64,000 nucleotides of DNA, taken from the NCBI RefSeq assembly GCF_002968015.1, contig NZ_PUIP01000002.1, forward strand, positions 310,001 to 374,000, given 5' to 3'. A program made the translations under genes and the position numbers. This document shows positions 62,381 to 64,000 of the stretch, piece after piece. The stretch is from Massilia phosphatilytica (GTDB taxonomy: Bacteria > Pseudomonadota > Gammaproteobacteria > Burkholderiales > Burkholderiaceae_D). The notes below the pieces were generated by a model. It did no database searches, had not been told where the DNA came from, and saw nothing but the letters and a program-made list of their open reading frames with translations. Numbering within the stretch: position 1 is the stretch's first letter; each line of letters opens with the position of its first letter.

Positions 62381-62703
62381 GCGCCGCTCACGTCCGCATC
62401 CTCGCCGAGCTCGAACTCGCCGCGCGCAAAGGCCTCCAGCACGGCCTGCGCCTGCTGCAGATGATCAGTCGGCACGAGGATGCGCACGCCGCCGAGCGCG
62501 GGCGCCAGCAGCATATCCGTCTGCACGAGGTGGGCGTCGGCCAGCACGGCCGGGATGCCGGAGGCGACGAGGCAGCCCTGCACGAGGTTCGCTTCCAGCG
62601 GGATCAGGTAGCGCGCCACCTCCACCAGGTCGCGGCCCGGCAGGCGCGCCAGTCCGGGGGCGCCGGTCAGCAGTGCGTTCAACGGTTCGTTCGATGCTTG
62701 CAT
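62377..62703 (-). CDS. DUF2007-type small protein
   Basis: The 108-residue protein carries the DUF2007 pattern (VEVARYLIPLEANLVQGCLV, ASGIPAVLADAHLVQTDMLL and GGVRILVPTDHLQQAQAVLE), a ferredoxin-like fold often labelled as putative signal-transducing. Its 3' end overlaps the dehydratase stop by 4 bases (convergent). It is 12 bp downstream of the DUF445 gene and likely co-transcribed with it. Confidence 0.85.
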   Translation of the reverse strand: MQASNEPLNALLTGAPGLARLPGRDLVEVARYLIPLEANLVQGCLVASGIPAVLADAHLVQTDMLLAPALGGVRILVPTDHLQQAQAVLEAFARGEFELGEDADVSGA

Positions 62704-62715
62704 GACGAGCTCCTT

Positions 62716-63996
62716 TCAGGCCAGCGCGGACAACAGGTACAGCACGACGCCGATCAACCCGCCCACGATGGTGCCGTTGATGCGGATGTATTGCAAGTCC
62801 TTGCCGATGTTGATTTCGACCTGGTGCGACATCTCGCCACTATCCCAGTGTTTGACCGTGTCGGCGATGTGGTGCGTCAGGAAGCCCGCGAATTCAGGTG
62901 CGGCGCCGCGCGCGGCCAGTTCCAGGTTCTCGTTCAGCGCCGTGCGCAGCACTGGATCCTCGGCCAGCGTCTTGCCGATCCACGCGCCGGTCGCGACGAT
63001 TCTACGGCGCAGCACCGAGTCCTCCTTGTGCAGGTCGGCCTTGATCCAGCCTTTCAGGTCGCCCCACAGCGAGCCGATGTAGCCGTTCACGGTGGCGTCG
63101 CCGATCAGGTGGCGCTTGATGTCCTCGCCCTTGTCGATGAAGGCGGGATCGGTCTTCAGCCGTTCGATGAAGTCGTGCGTGAAGACGTCGAAGCGGCGGC
63201 GCAGCGGGTGGTCGGGGTCCTCGCTCACGCGCTTGAGGATGCCGGCCGCGAGCCGCACGGAGATATCGGCCCCCTTGCGGCCGATGAGTTCCGACGGCAG
63301 CATCTTTTCCATGAACGCATACTCGTCGCGCAGCCAGTCGACGATGCCCTGCGCGATGAAATCCTGCGTCTCCGGGTTCGCCAGCAGGTGCGCCAGTTGA
63401 TCGATCCCCTCGTCGAGGATCTGCTGGTGCCGGCCGTCGCGCGTCAGGCTTTCCAGGATCGTGCCCGCCGTCTGCGACAGGTCGACGCCGCCGATCGCCC
63501 CATGCACGGCGCGACGGATGAAATTCTGAACGGCCGCGTCCTCGATGACATCGAGCGCGAAGCCGGCCACGCGCACGAGGGTGGCGCCCAGGCGTTCGGT
63601 GTTCTCCGGTGTCGTCAGCCAGTCCGCGACCTTCTGCGCCGGATCGTGCCGCTGGATCAGGCGCACGATGGAATCCGTGTCGAGGAATTTGTCGCGCACG
63701 AACACGGCCAGGTTGTCCGCGATCCGTTCCTTGTTGGCGGGGATGATCTCCGTGTGGCGCGACACGAACGGGATCGGGATCCGCCTGAACAGCGCCACGA
63801 CGGCGAACCAGTCGGCCAGCGCGCCCACCATCGCCGCCTCCGCGAACGCCTTCAGCAGGCCGATCCACCAGTTGCCGGGCCAGCGGGCGGACAGGAACAG
63901 CGCGCCGACGAACAGCAGCGCGGCGCCGACGAAAAAGCCCAGCGCCAGGCGCTTGGACCGCAGCAGTTCAAGTTCCTTGTTTGGCATGGTGTCCAT
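62716..63996 (-). CDS. DUF445 family membrane protein
   Basis: The 426-residue protein is nearly complete in the window. It has an N-terminal membrane helix (LALGFFVGAALLFVGALFLS) and then the DUF445 hallmark AFAEAAMVGALADWFAVVAL with FRRIPIPFVSRHTEIIPANK. A long helical soluble part with repeated amphipathic segments follows, and a C-terminal hydrophobic tail (INGTIVGGLIGVVLYLLSAL). DUF445 proteins are conserved and of unknown function. The ATG at 63996 is used; an ATG 9 bp inside is an alternative. Confidence 0.9.
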   Translation of the reverse strand: MDTMPNKELELLRSKRLALGFFVGAALLFVGALFLSARWPGNWWIGLLKAFAEAAMVGALADWFAVVALFRRIPIPFVSRHTEIIPANKERIADNLAVFVRDKFLDTDSIVRLIQRHDPAQKVADWLTTPENTERLGATLVRVAGFALDVIEDAAVQNFIRRAVHGAIGGVDLSQTAGTILESLTRDGRHQQILDEGIDQLAHLLANPETQDFIAQGIVDWLRDEYAFMEKMLPSELIGRKGADISVRLAAGILKRVSEDPDHPLRRRFDVFTHDFIERLKTDPAFIDKGEDIKRHLIGDATVNGYIGSLWGDLKGWIKADLHKEDSVLRRRIVATGAWIGKTLAEDPVLRTALNENLELAARGAAPEFAGFLTHHIADTVKHWDSGEMSHQVEINIGKDLQYIRINGTIVGGLIGVVLYLLSALA

Positions 63997-64000
63997 GCCG

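Overview
The window looks like chromosomal DNA of a high-GC betaproteobacterium of the Oxalobacteraceae (Massilia/Telluria/Duganella-like). This is inferred from the rpsU-yqeY-dnaG-rpoD macromolecular-synthesis cluster, the Burkholderiales-like housekeeping order and the family resemblance of the proteins. No database search was run.

Region 1, 51-16965, is a lower-GC genomic island. It lies at the 3' end of a CAU-anticodon tRNA gene (16919-16997, minus) and is bounded by an exact 48-bp duplication of the 3' part of that tRNA (51-98 and 16918-16965). No tyrosine integrase lies between the repeats. Cargo, left to right: decayed DNA with tandem 20-bp repeats; two secreted proteins of unknown function; an IS3-family element; a two-gene module (a membrane-anchored repeat protein and a SEC-C/PD-(D/E)xK-type nuclease) that I consider the best candidate for an undescribed, possibly defensive, system; a serine recombinase with a res-like site; an orphan type VI secretion cargo cluster (VgrG, Tle3-like lipase, Tla3 adaptor, PAAR); a gene joining DUF5710-like, topoisomerase-type zinc-finger and DUF2384-like parts that is split by an in-frame amber codon; and a divergent XRE regulator.

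Region 2, 17 kb to about 28.3 kb, is core chromosome: rpoD, dnaG, yqeY and rpsU on the minus strand, then a BaiN-type flavoprotein, ybiB, aroG (DAHP synthase), a TPR/glycosyltransferase-like protein and tsaD.

Region 3, 28.3-46.4 kb, is mostly transport and metabolism. It holds a nitrate-type ABC transporter operon with a clear sigma-54 promoter and an NtrC-like palindrome, a 5'-nucleotidase lipoprotein, a Sel1-repeat lipoprotein, two endonuclease/exonuclease/phosphatase-fold proteins, a DsbA-family protein, plsY, a YbaK deacylase, an RND efflux pair, xerD, ogt, and a lone TRAP-type binding protein. An apparently non-coding 430-bp gap (44895-45326) holds a candidate small structured RNA.

Region 4, 46.4-64 kb, holds a DctS/DctR-like two-component system divergent from the TRAP binding protein, then queG, tsaE, an AmiC-type amidase, an aldose-epimerase-like protein, an alpha-carbonic anhydrase with a long charged linker, a DedA protein, a cyclophilin, mutL-miaA, two identical tRNA-Met genes, a LysR regulator divergent from a D-tartrate-dehydratase-like enolase-superfamily enzyme, a DUF2007 protein and a DUF445 membrane protein. 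Short palindromic GGGGTC(T/A)GACCCC-type repeats lie in two intergenic gaps (36.1-36.4 kb and 56.8 kb).
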